Positions 15,393 to 23,687 of a DNA stretch of 38,488 nt are shown piece after piece. Numbering within the stretch: the stretch's first letter is position 1; each line of letters starts with the position of its first letter. The stretch is from Coriobacteriia bacterium (GTDB taxonomy: Bacteria > Actinomycetota > Coriobacteriia > WRKU01 > WQUG01): positions 1 through 38,488 of the forward strand of contig WQYT01000007.1 in the NCBI GenBank assembly GCA_009781115.1, given 5' to 3'. A model generated the notes under the pieces. The model worked only from the letters and a program-made list of their open reading frames with translations. It made no database searches and was not told the origin of the DNA. A program made the position numbers and the translations under genes.

Positions 15393-18220
15393 GCACACGG
15401 CGCAACACCGAGCTGGCGCTGCTGTGTGCCGCGGCCCTGCCCGTGCTGGTGTTGTTCGCGCTCATGGGGACCCAGCGTGGCGGCATCTTCACCTGGCAGT
15501 ACCTGCTGGTCCCGGCCAGCCTGTTTGCCCTGTTTGCCCTGGCCCACCTGGCGCTGCGCAAATTGACGCCGGGCGCAGACCCGGTCCTGCTGCCTGCGGC
15601 GTTTCTGCTTTCCGGCATTGGTCTGGCCTACGTGCAACGCCTGGTCAAGCCCGCGGTCGCACAGTCTCAGGTGCTCTGGCTGATCGCCGGTGTTGTCGCG
15701 CTGGTCGTGGTGCTGGTCGTGGTGCGCTCGCTTGAAGCAGTGGGCAACTACAAGTATCTGCTCATGCTTATTGGTATCATTTTGCTGGTTGCCCCGGCTG
15801 TTATTGGCCGCGATATCAACGGCTCAAAGCTCTGGATCGTGATTGGCAACTTCTCCATCCAGCCAGGAGAGATCGCACGTGTCCTGATTATCTTGTTCCT
15901 GGCGGCGTATCTGGCCGAAAATCGCGAGATGCTCAGCATCTCGACGCGCCGCTTCCTCGGCGTCTCGATCCCCGAGCTCCGCACGCTTGCGCCCATCCTG
16001 CTCATGTGGGGCGTCTCGCTGGTAATCCTGGTCGCAGAACGCGACCTGGGCTCCTCGCTGCTGTTCTTTGGCATTTTCCTGATCATGCTCTACGCGGCGA
16101 CTGGCCGCCTTTCTTATGTGTTTATCGGGCTGGTGTTATTCAGCGCGGGTGCGGTGACAGCTTACTATCTGTTTGGCCATGTTCAGATCCGCGTTGAGAT
16201 CTGGCTGCATCCCTTCAAGTACGCGCAAACCACCGGCTACCAGCTGGTCCAGTCGCTGTACTCGCTTGCCAACGGCGGGCTGTTTGGGGTGGGCCCGGCA
16301 CGCGGGCTGGCAACCCGTATCCCGGCGGTTGACACCGACTTCATCTTTGCTTCGATTGGCGAGGAGCTGGGGCTGCTGGGCGCCGTCGCGCTGTTGGGGT
16401 CTTATCTTGTGATTGCGTATCGTGGCCTCTCGACCGCGGCGCGCGCCAAATCTGACATGGCGGCCTTTACCGCCGTCGGGCTGGTCGCGAGCCTGGGCCT
16501 GCAGGTCTTTGTGATCATCGGCGGCGTGAGTCGCCTGATCCCTCTGACGGGCATTACTCTGCCCTTCATCAGCCGCGGCGGCTCCTCCATGCTCTCGACC
16601 TTTGTCCTGCTGGCCCTGCTGCTGCGCGCCAGCGACGAGACAACCGGCGTCGAGACTGAGATGAAGTCGACCGGCGGGGCGCTCTCGGTCCTGGGACGCA
16701 TCTCGCTTTCGAGGCGCCTGACCGCGCTTTCTGTCCTGTTCTCTTTGCTGGTCGTCGCGCTGGTAACCAACCTGTGCTGGATACAGGTCATTGACGCACG
16801 CACGCTGAACAACTATCCCGGCAACACTCATAACCTTACCGCGGAGGCGCGCAATCCGCGCGGCAAGATACTGACCGATGACAACGTGGTCCTGGCAGAC
16901 TCAAAGCCGGTCAAAAATCCTGACACCAACGCGGTCACCTACAAGCGCGTCTACCCCAAGGGCGCCTATGCGTCGCATCTGCTGGGCTATTACAGCTCGA
17001 TCTATGGCAGGGTTGGCCTTGAGGCCAGCCAGAATGACACCCTGACCGGCCAGCAAAGCTACGCTAACTGGCAAGACGTCATCAACAACGCCCTGGCGCG
17101 TCCGGTCACCGGCAACAACGTCGTGCTGACGCTTAACTCGAAAGTTCAGGACGCAGCGGAGTCCGCACTGGGCTCCTCGACCGGCGCCGTCGTGGTGTTC
17201 GAGCCAAAGACCGGCGCCGTGCTGGCCTCGACCTCTCACCCCGACTACGATCCGGGTGCGGTAGAGAAGAACTGGGCGCAGCTCCAGTCCGATACGACCG
17301 CGCCTTTGCTCGACCGCAGTCGCCAGACCCTGCTGGCGCCCGGCTCAACGTTTAAGGTCGTGACCCTGACGGGCGCCTACGCAGGAAACGTCATCACCGA
17401 TGCCGAGACCTTTTCCGGCGCGGGCGCCATGAGCATCGGTAACGCGCCGGTCACCAACTACGACCACTACAGCTACGGGACCATCAACGCCGTGACTGCT
17501 CTGCAAAAATCAGTCAACACGGTCTTTGGGCAGATCGCGGTGAAGATGGGGCCGGGCAGGTTGGTTTCTCAGGCTGAGAGCTTCGGGTTCAATAAAGACA
17601 TCCCCTATGACCTGCCCATCAAGACCTCGCTCATGCCTGACCCCGGGCAAATGACCACCTGGGAGACCGCCTGGTCCGGCATTGGCCAGCCCGTCGGCCA
17701 GCACGCCTCACCCGCTGGTCCGCAGGCAACCGTCTACCAGATGGGCCTGGTCGCAAGCGCCATCGCAAATAACGGAACCATCATGCGCCCCTATGTGGTC
17801 GATCACATCAGTGCCGCCCACGACGCCGCGACCATCTTAGGAAGCACCAGCCCGCAGAGCTGGATGGTCGCCTGCGACGCCGCGACCGCAGCGCGCGTAA
17901 AGGCCGCGATGATTACCGTCGTAAACGGCGGGACGGGCACCGGTGCAAAGATTCCCGGCATCCAGGTAGCAGGAAAAACCGGCACGGCGGAAGTGGGAAA
18001 AAGCCGCCCGACGAACTCCTGGTTCATTGGTTTTGCGCCTGCAGATAACCCCCGGGTCGCCATCGCCATTCTCCTGGTAGGGCAAGGGAGCAACGCGCCC
18101 AGCGCGGCGCCTATGGCGGGCTCGATCTTAAAGACCGCTCTCGCGCAAACCGCAGCGTCCCAGAAGACAGGCGCCGGGGCCACCACATCCGCCACAACCG
18201 CCACAACAACTCGACCATAA
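15389..18220 (+). CDS. Fused SEDS glycosyltransferase (RodA/FtsW) and class B penicillin-binding protein
   Basis: SEDS part: NFSIQPGEIARVLIILFLAAYLAE, GLFGVGPARG, DFIFASIGEELGLLG, LPFISRGGSSML; PBP part: PGSTFKV (SxxK), KSVNTVFG (SxN), GKTGTAEV (KTG); no stop between them. Confidence 0.92.
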   Translation: MSTRRNTELALLCAAALPVLVLFALMGTQRGGIFTWQYLLVPASLFALFALAHLALRKLTPGADPVLLPAAFLLSGIGLAYVQRLVKPAVAQSQVLWLIAGVVALVVVLVVVRSLEAVGNYKYLLMLIGIILLVAPAVIGRDINGSKLWIVIGNFSIQPGEIARVLIILFLAAYLAENREMLSISTRRFLGVSIPELRTLAPILLMWGVSLVILVAERDLGSSLLFFGIFLIMLYAATGRLSYVFIGLVLFSAGAVTAYYLFGHVQIRVEIWLHPFKYAQTTGYQLVQSLYSLANGGLFGVGPARGLATRIPAVDTDFIFASIGEELGLLGAVALLGSYLVIAYRGLSTAARAKSDMAAFTAVGLVASLGLQVFVIIGGVSRLIPLTGITLPFISRGGSSMLSTFVLLALLLRASDETTGVETEMKSTGGALSVLGRISLSRRLTALSVLFSLLVVALVTNLCWIQVIDARTLNNYPGNTHNLTAEARNPRGKILTDDNVVLADSKPVKNPDTNAVTYKRVYPKGAYASHLLGYYSSIYGRVGLEASQNDTLTGQQSYANWQDVINNALARPVTGNNVVLTLNSKVQDAAESALGSSTGAVVVFEPKTGAVLASTSHPDYDPGAVEKNWAQLQSDTTAPLLDRSRQTLLAPGSTFKVVTLTGAYAGNVITDAETFSGAGAMSIGNAPVTNYDHYSYGTINAVTALQKSVNTVFGQIAVKMGPGRLVSQAESFGFNKDIPYDLPIKTSLMPDPGQMTTWETAWSGIGQPVGQHASPAGPQATVYQMGLVASAIANNGTIMRPYVVDHISAAHDAATILGSTSPQSWMVACDAATAARVKAAMITVVNGGTGTGAKIPGIQVAGKTGTAEVGKSRPTNSWFIGFAPADNPRVAIAILLVGQGSNAPSAAPMAGSILKTALAQTAASQKTGAGATTSATTATTTRP

Positions 18221-18289
18221 ATGCATGAAAATGCTCAGAACCTTGTATAATAAAACGAAGTGTAACGGAAAGAGTAGAGGCATACCACT

Positions 18290-20299
18290 ATGCAGGAAAC
18301 TTTGATAGGACAACGATACCGACTCACCGAGAAGATCGGGACCGGAGGCATGGCCGACGTCTATCGCGCCGTCGATGAGACACTGGGCCGCAATGTTGCC
18401 GTCAAGATCATGCATGAACGCTATGCTCATGACCCCGCGTTTACCGCGCGCTTTCGCCAGGAGGCACAGGCAGCGGCCAACCTCAGCAGCCCCTACATCG
18501 TCAACATCTATGACTGGGGCCAGGAAAACGACACCTACTACATCGTTATGGAGCTCGTGCGCGGCACAGACTTAAAGACCATCATTCGCGAGCGCGGTCC
18601 CCTGCCTTCCAAGGAAGTTGCAGAGATTGGCGCGCAGGTCTGTAGCGCGCTTGCCACCGCCCACGGCTACGATGTGATCCACCGCGACATCAAACCGCAC
18701 AACATCATGATTACCGCAGACCGCAACGTCAAGGTCATGGACTTTGGCATTGCGCGCGCGGGCAATACCACGCTGACCCAGACCGGATCGGTACTGGGCA
18801 GCGCGCACTATGTGAGCCCGGAGCAGGCGCAGGGACGCCAGCTGACGCCTGCAAGCGACTTGTATTCGCTGGGGGTCGTGCTTTATGAAGCCGGCACCGG
18901 GCAGATGCCCTTTGACGGCGATACGCCGATTGCCACCGCGCTCAAGCAGGTAAACGAGCAGCCAATGCGCCCTTCGCGCATCAACCCCCAGATCGATCCA
19001 AACCTTGAGATGGTCATCGGTTACGCCATGGCCAAAGATCCCCGGAGCCGTTATTCGACCGCATCCGCGATGCGCGCCGACCTGGTCCGCATCGTGCGCG
19101 ATGAACCGATCATCGGCGCGGGCGCTGTGGCGGGTATCGCAGGCGCTGGCGCTGCGGCTGCTGCGGGCGTGGGCAACAGCGAGGAGACTCAGCTCCTCGG
19201 GCGCGTACCTGCTGGCGTCGGCGCAGGCGCAGGCGCGGGCGTCAAGGGTGACCCGGGTCAGCAGACAACCGTGATGCCACAGCTGGACGCCTACGGAGGC
19301 GGCGGCGCTGGCGCAGGCTCGATGGGCGTACGTTCGGGCGACCTGAGGGACCAGCGCTTTGACCAGAAAAAGAGCAAAGCCTGGATCTGGATAGTCGTTG
19401 CCGTGGTCCTGCTTGCCGGCATCCTGGCAGCCGGCTTTGCGCTCGGCTGGTTTGGCGGCAGTAGCCAAAAGGCGGTGCCGGATCTGACCGGCAGAACGGT
19501 AGCTGAAGCCGACGCACTCCTGCAGGCGCAGAGTCTGGTGTTGGGCGATCAGAGTAAAGATTACTCCCCCACGATCCCTGCGGGACAGATCATGAAACAA
19601 GACCCCGCGGCAAACGCAAAGGTTGACCCGCAGACCAAGGTCAATGTCGTCATCAGTCAGGGTCAGGAGATGGCCCAGGTCCCCGATGTGAGCAAGATGG
19701 ACCAGGCAACCGCCATGAAGACCCTGCAAGACGCCGGGTTCCAGGTCCAGATAGACGATCCTGCCAACAGCCCGGATGTACCCAGCGGTCAGGTCATGAG
19801 CCAGAACCCCGCCGCAAAGACTGAAGCCGCAAAAGGCTCAACCGTGCACATCGCTATCTCGCTGGGCAAAGAAATGGGCACCGTGCCTGATGTGCGCGGC
19901 CAGACCCAGACCAAAGCACAAGACCTGCTGACCGGCGCCGGATTCAAGGTAACCGTCACGCAGGACTTCAGCGACACCGTGGATACGGGCGTGGTCATCA
20001 GCCAGAGCATCCCCGCCAATACGCCGCTTCCCAAAGGTACAGCGGTGACCATCACGGTCAGCAAGGGGCCGGCTCCTGTTGTTGTCCCCGATGTCATGGG
20101 CCTGAACCTGCAGCAAGCTATCAATAAGCTTACCGCCCTGGGCCTCGTTTGTGACCCCGCCAAAGACGTCACCTGGTCCCCAAATAAAAATGGCGATTCC
20201 AGTGGCGCCGTGATAAAAATTGGCCCTCCAAACGTTGGCGCCAGCGTGCCAAAGGGCACCCACATCCCCCTTACCATTGACGGCGACCGGATGCCCTAG
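18290..20299 (+). CDS. pknB: PASTA-domain Ser/Thr protein kinase (PknB-like)
   Basis: KIGTGGMADVYRAVDETLGRNVAVKIM, HRDIKPHNIMIT, DFGIARAG; TM; repeated VPDL/VPDV PASTA units. Confidence 0.95.
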   Translation: MQETLIGQRYRLTEKIGTGGMADVYRAVDETLGRNVAVKIMHERYAHDPAFTARFRQEAQAAANLSSPYIVNIYDWGQENDTYYIVMELVRGTDLKTIIRERGPLPSKEVAEIGAQVCSALATAHGYDVIHRDIKPHNIMITADRNVKVMDFGIARAGNTTLTQTGSVLGSAHYVSPEQAQGRQLTPASDLYSLGVVLYEAGTGQMPFDGDTPIATALKQVNEQPMRPSRINPQIDPNLEMVIGYAMAKDPRSRYSTASAMRADLVRIVRDEPIIGAGAVAGIAGAGAAAAAGVGNSEETQLLGRVPAGVGAGAGAGVKGDPGQQTTVMPQLDAYGGGGAGAGSMGVRSGDLRDQRFDQKKSKAWIWIVVAVVLLAGILAAGFALGWFGGSSQKAVPDLTGRTVAEADALLQAQSLVLGDQSKDYSPTIPAGQIMKQDPAANAKVDPQTKVNVVISQGQEMAQVPDVSKMDQATAMKTLQDAGFQVQIDDPANSPDVPSGQVMSQNPAAKTEAAKGSTVHIAISLGKEMGTVPDVRGQTQTKAQDLLTGAGFKVTVTQDFSDTVDTGVVISQSIPANTPLPKGTAVTITVSKGPAPVVVPDVMGLNLQQAINKLTALGLVCDPAKDVTWSPNKNGDSSGAVIKIGPPNVGASVPKGTHIPLTIDGDRMP

Positions 20300-20334
20300 C
20301 AGCGCCTCAGGCTTTGAGCTGGACCCAAAAGCAG

Positions 20335-20366
20335 ATCCCGGTCGGACTTAAAAGTCTGACCGGGAT
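20335..20366 (+). terminator. Intrinsic terminator after pknB
   Basis: ATCCCGGTCGGAC-ttaaaa-GTCTGACCGGGAT followed by TTTTTT. Confidence 0.9.
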
Positions 20367-20367
20367 T

Positions 20368-20418
20368 TTTTGTGTTGCGTGACAATCACCCCTGGGGTGT
20401 TTGTCACGCAACACAAAA
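20368..20418. repeat. Palindrome of the TGACAA...CCCC/GGGG...TTGTCA family, 25-bp arms with one mismatch
   Basis: TTTTGTGTTGCGTGACAATCACCCC-t-GGGGTGTTTGTCACGCAACACAAAA. Confidence 0.93.
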
Positions 20419-20470
20419 GAAAGCCCCGTACTTTGCGGGACTTTTGAGTCTTCCCTTATACTGGTTATGT

Positions 20471-20546
20471 GCCTCCGTAGCTCAGGGGATAGAGCACAGC
20501 TCTCCTAAAGCTGGTGTCGCGCGTTCGATTCGCGCCGGGGGCACCA
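20471..20546 (+). tRNA. tRNA-Arg (anticodon CCU), CCA encoded
   Basis: gcctccgtagctcaggggatagagcacagctctcctaaagctggtgtcgcgcgttcgattcgcgccgggggcacca. Confidence 0.93.
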
Positions 20547-20548
20547 CC

Positions 20549-20636
20549 TGTCATTCCGTCTAAGTCATTCAGCAAGTGCCCCATGGGCGTAAGCCCAATG
20601 GGGCGCTTGCTTCATGCCTTACACGAAATGACAGGC
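20549..20636. repeat. About 88-nt long imperfect hairpin immediately 3' of tRNA-Arg
   Basis: cctgtcattccgtctaagtcattcagcaagtgccccatgggc-gtaa-gcccaatggggcgcttgcttcatgccttacacgaaatgacagg. Confidence 0.85.
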
Positions 20637-20732
20637 TTGTGGTTTTGGCGGTGCTATGCGAGTGTGGTGTAAGACTCACGTAGGATGTTATAATTTAATA
20701 AAGTTATTAGATTTAATAGATCGGAGGGCATA

Positions 20733-21005
20733 ATGTCTGAAGCGATTTTGGACCTTTCAACGGTGACCACTAACGGACAAGTAACTATACCGGCAGAGGT
20801 GCGACGTCTTCTTGGAATCAAGCCTGGCAACAAAGTCTTGTTTTTTCAGCGCGCAAACGGCGACGTAGTTATCGATAACGCATCAGTAGCGGCCATCAAA
20901 GAGGCTCAAGCGGCACTTGCTGGCGTTGCTGAGAAGATCGGCTGGACAAGTGATGGGGATGTACTCGAAGCTGTTATGGAACAACGTTACGGGGCTGATG
21001 CCTGA
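20733..21005 (+). CDS. AbrB/MazE-family antitoxin
   Basis: STVTTNGQVTIPAEVRRLLGIKPGNKVLFFQ. Confidence 0.9.
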   Translation: MSEAILDLSTVTTNGQVTIPAEVRRLLGIKPGNKVLFFQRANGDVVIDNASVAAIKEAQAALAGVAEKIGWTSDGDVLEAVMEQRYGADA

Positions 21006-21403
21006 TGCGGGTAATGCCTGACACCAACATCATCATTTCTGCGATTTTGCGTCCGGATTCAAAACTGGCAGAGGTGTTGCTGGACATTGGCAGCAAGTAT
21101 GAAATGGTTTTGAGCGCTTATATCATTGACGAAACTAAACGGGTGTTAGGTTCGAAATACCCTGGAGCGCTTCCGGTGGTACAAAAGATGCTCGGTTCAA
21201 TGCAATATGAATTGGTACCAGAAGCTGCCCGATCAGAGGTCACTATCGCCGATCCAAAAGATCAACCAATCCTTGATGCTGCTATTGTCGCAAGTGTTGA
21301 TATTATTGTGAGCGGCGACAAGCATTTCAAAAACTTAGATATCGAACGACCAAAAGTGATGAGCCCAGCAGAGTTTCTGGCTCTATCAGCAGCACAAGGC
21401 TAA
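21005..21403 (+). CDS. PIN-domain toxin (putative toxin-antitoxin system toxin component, PIN family)
   Basis: MRVMPDTNIIISAILRPDSKLAEVLL...ADPKDQPILDAAIVASVDIIVSGDKHF; 1-nt overlap with antitoxin. Confidence 0.9.
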   Translation: MRVMPDTNIIISAILRPDSKLAEVLLDIGSKYEMVLSAYIIDETKRVLGSKYPGALPVVQKMLGSMQYELVPEAARSEVTIADPKDQPILDAAIVASVDIIVSGDKHFKNLDIERPKVMSPAEFLALSAAQG

Positions 21404-21416
21404 AACGTAGCGAAAA

Positions 21417-21463
21417 AAGCCTTACGCGCGTCTGCGCATATGCATGCGGGGGCCGCGTAAGGC
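21417..21463. terminator. Hairpin after the PIN toxin
   Basis: agccttacgcg ... cgcgtaaggct, 11-bp perfect arms. Confidence 0.65.
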
Positions 21464-21471
21464 TTACGACA

Positions 21472-21500
21472 TGACAAAAGGGGCCTGCCCCCTTTTGTCA
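21472..21500. repeat. Palindrome of the TGACAA family, 12-bp perfect arms
   Basis: TGACAAAAGGGG-cctgc-CCCCTTTTGTCA. Confidence 0.9.
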
Positions 21501-21587
21501 CTTCTTGTCCTTTCTCTCCCTTTCGTCGGGCTAGCTCAAGTAAATTGAACTCATTCTCAACTTAATTAGAGTGATTGTCACCAATAA

Positions 21588-22337
21588 CTATTTCTTAAAA
21601 ACTGCAATGAGAGCTTTGATAATGGGGGCCAACAAGCTAGTAGGATTGTTGACCATATTTGCACCATTATCGGCCGCTCTTATCAGTGGAAGAATGAGCA
21701 TAAAGAGATAGACCGTCACCCCTATTGATATCAAAAATACAATGATGTTTAGTACAATTCCTGCAGTGACACGCCCCTTTGGATCGCCCGCTTTATGGGA
21801 TTTACTGTAACCAATAATACCGAGAATTAGACCAATGCCACTGAAGAACATCCCAGCAAAACCCATAAAGACAGACATTAGACCAAGGATGGCAAACACC
21901 AAAGAAGAGGTTCCCCGCTTCTTGGGAGGAGCGGACGGCACCGCTGGAATCTCAGACACCAAATGCTCGTGAGTCACAGGTTGCGATTGAGGCTCAATCA
22001 CAGGCTGTAGTTGGGAAGCTGGTGCAGGTTGCGGCTGTGGCTCCGATACGGGCGGCTCAGATGGGGGCACAGACATCGGCGGCTCTTGAGATACAGGTTG
22101 TAACTGCCTCGGCACAACCTGAATCTGAGGTATCTTCTGCGAAAGTGTCGACTGAACTTTTTTGCGTTTGAGATTTAATTTGTTAATCGCCTCCGGTACA
22201 TGCACTGCAATGACCGGAGTTTCTTTATGCTGAGGCTGAGGCTGAGGCGGCGACTGTAGTTGTCGAACTTGGGCGCCACACTTCCCGCAGAAATCATGAC
22301 CTTCCGCTACTGGTGTCCCGCATGATGGACAATTCAT
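21588..22337 (-). CDS. Zinc-ribbon plus DUF4190-like membrane protein with Pro/Gln-rich linker
   Basis: MNCPSCGTPVAEGHDFCGKCGAQ...; SSLVFAILGLMSVFMGFAGMFFSGIGLILGIIGY two-TM domain. Confidence 0.8.
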   Translation of the reverse strand: MNCPSCGTPVAEGHDFCGKCGAQVRQLQSPPQPQPQHKETPVIAVHVPEAINKLNLKRKKVQSTLSQKIPQIQVVPRQLQPVSQEPPMSVPPSEPPVSEPQPQPAPASQLQPVIEPQSQPVTHEHLVSEIPAVPSAPPKKRGTSSLVFAILGLMSVFMGFAGMFFSGIGLILGIIGYSKSHKAGDPKGRVTAGIVLNIIVFLISIGVTVYLFMLILPLIRAADNGANMVNNPTSLLAPIIKALIAVFKK

Positions 22338-22764
22338 TGATATCTCCTCCAGTCTTTACGCATCAATAGCGATCGGTAATGGAGGAGCAAGTATGATGCT
22401 TATTAGTCCAAGCCTTTTCATAGTGGCCTCCTATACCGATATGGGTGGAGACTCTTGCAACAACAAGATGAAGAGCACCCACAATTGTCGCCAAACAATT
22501 CAATTTCTCATACAAGAAAATGCGGATGCCCTTCAGCACGCCTTCTTGAATGAGAGATTTCAAACTGAGAAATCCGAATTGTTTGGCAAAATCATTTTAG
22601 CAGAATATTAAGAATCTTGAGTTATGGGTTCGCACTTGACTTGATAGTCGCCCTCAAATTGCCCTCAATGCAAACAAAACTACATCATCGTTGATTGGGC
22701 AATTTGGCATCTGACCTGCGCAAACGGTGCTACTTATTGTAAGATATTTGTACATGCGGTGACC

Positions 22765-22808
22765 TCCTAAAGCTGGTGTCGCGCGTTCGATTCGCGCCGG
22801 GGGCACCA
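22765..22808 (+). repeat. Duplicated 3' half of tRNA-Arg(CCU), possible att-site remnant
   Basis: ctcctaaagctggtgtcgcgcgttcgattcgcgccggggcacca; matches tRNA 20502-20546 except one missing G. Confidence 0.93.
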
Positions 22809-22939
22809 TTTTGGCGGCGTATAGCCGTCGCGGCGAAAACCTCAAGTAGGTGACTACGTATCGGCTTTCGCCGCAACGCCTATACACTCGCCAAAAAACC
22901 CAGCATATGACCAGAGATATGACCAGAGTTGTCCCGCGG

Positions 22940-22991
22940 GGGCGTAAGCCCAATGGGGTACTTGCTTCATGCCTTACACGAAATGACAGGC
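22940..22991. repeat. Copy of the right arm of the tRNA-Arg-adjacent hairpin (20585-20636)
   Basis: gggcgtaagcccaatgggg(ta)cttgcttcatgccttacacgaaatgacaggc, 50/52 identical. Confidence 0.93.
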
Positions 22992-23039
22992 CTCTGGTTT
23001 TTGGTGACGTCTGGGGGACGCGGCGCAAGACTTGGGTCG

Positions 23040-23321
23040 TTAGTGTGGAAGATTCTTATATACGCTTTGTCGATGTCCAGCACGAAATATCTGGATAGTG
23101 ATCTCTTTGTCGTCGATCACCGCAAGCAGGCGATAGACTCCCAGACGCCAGCGCCAGCCTCCGGCAATGCCCTCCAAGTTCTTCCCATTGCCTACTTCGC
23201 GCGGATCTTCGCAGCCCTCTAACTCATCGCGTATGAACTGGACGATGAGAGAGCGGGACTTTATCGGTAGTTTTGCGAGCTCCTTCTCTGCGCGGCGCTT
23301 GATCCTGACATGGTATCCCAT
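23040..23321 (-). CDS. relE: RelE/ParE-superfamily toxin
   Basis: MGYHVRIKRRAEKELAKLPIKSRSLIVQFIRDEL...GGWRWRLGVYRLLAVIDDKEITIQIFRAGHRQSVYK. Confidence 0.9.
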   Translation of the reverse strand: MGYHVRIKRRAEKELAKLPIKSRSLIVQFIRDELEGCEDPREVGNGKNLEGIAGGWRWRLGVYRLLAVIDDKEITIQIFRAGHRQSVYKNLPH

Positions 23322-23557
23322 TAGCGGGCGCCATACTTTTCCGCAAACTCATTGATGCTAATGCCAACGTCTGTCGGATCAGCCTCGCTTGCTTCAACGG
23401 CGAGCTTGAGATCACGCGCATCGAGCTCATCCTCAAGACACTCAAGCACCCAGGCACGTACCTGCGCAGAAAAGCTCAGGCCATTCATTTGCGCAAAGGA
23501 GTTAATCCAATCTTTCTCTTCTGGCTCAAACCGTATAGCTGCTACTGACTTGCTCAT
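23321..23557 (-). CDS. relB: RelB-like / DUF6290 antitoxin
   Basis: MSKSVAAIRFEPEEKDWINSFAQMNGLSFSAQVRAWVLECLEDELDARDL, ribbon-helix-helix-like; overlaps the toxin gene. Confidence 0.85.
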   Translation of the reverse strand: MSKSVAAIRFEPEEKDWINSFAQMNGLSFSAQVRAWVLECLEDELDARDLKLAVEASEADPTDVGISINEFAEKYGAR

Positions 23558-23572
23558 CGTGCGCTCCTTAAC

Positions 23573-23589
23573 CGTTTACGTTGTAAACG
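23573..23589 (-). promoter_or_regulatory. Palindromic operator upstream of relBE
   Basis: CGTTTAC-gtt-GTAAACG, perfect 7-bp arms, just upstream of the relB start. Confidence 0.75.
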
Positions 23590-23651
23590 ATTATCTCACA
23601 TGGCAGGCCCTCGCGCCACTCCCGTATAAAATCATTGCAACCAACCTCTGG

Positions 23652-23687
23652 TTTTGGCGGCGCCTAGCCGTCGCAGCGTAAACCTCA
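23652..23687. repeat. 36-bp repeat also at 22809-22844 (32/36); contains the stop codon of the vWA gene
   Basis: ttttggcggcgcctagccgtcgcagcgtaaacctca vs ttttggcggcgtatagccgtcgcggcgaaaacctca. Confidence 0.9.

Noticed and set aside
18572-19729. 385-aa minus-strand ORF
   Set aside because: Antisense to pknB, typical of GC-rich codon bias.
22363-22611. Short ORFs 22363-22563 (-) and 22393-22611 (+)
   Set aside because: Mutually antisense, no motifs, no convincing RBS.
22654-23028. 124-aa minus ORF (MRRVPQTSPKTRG...VPPARIERATPALGG...)
   Set aside because: Runs antisense through the tRNA-Arg fragment and repeats; ARIERATPALG-type peptides are a common tRNA-derived annotation artefact.
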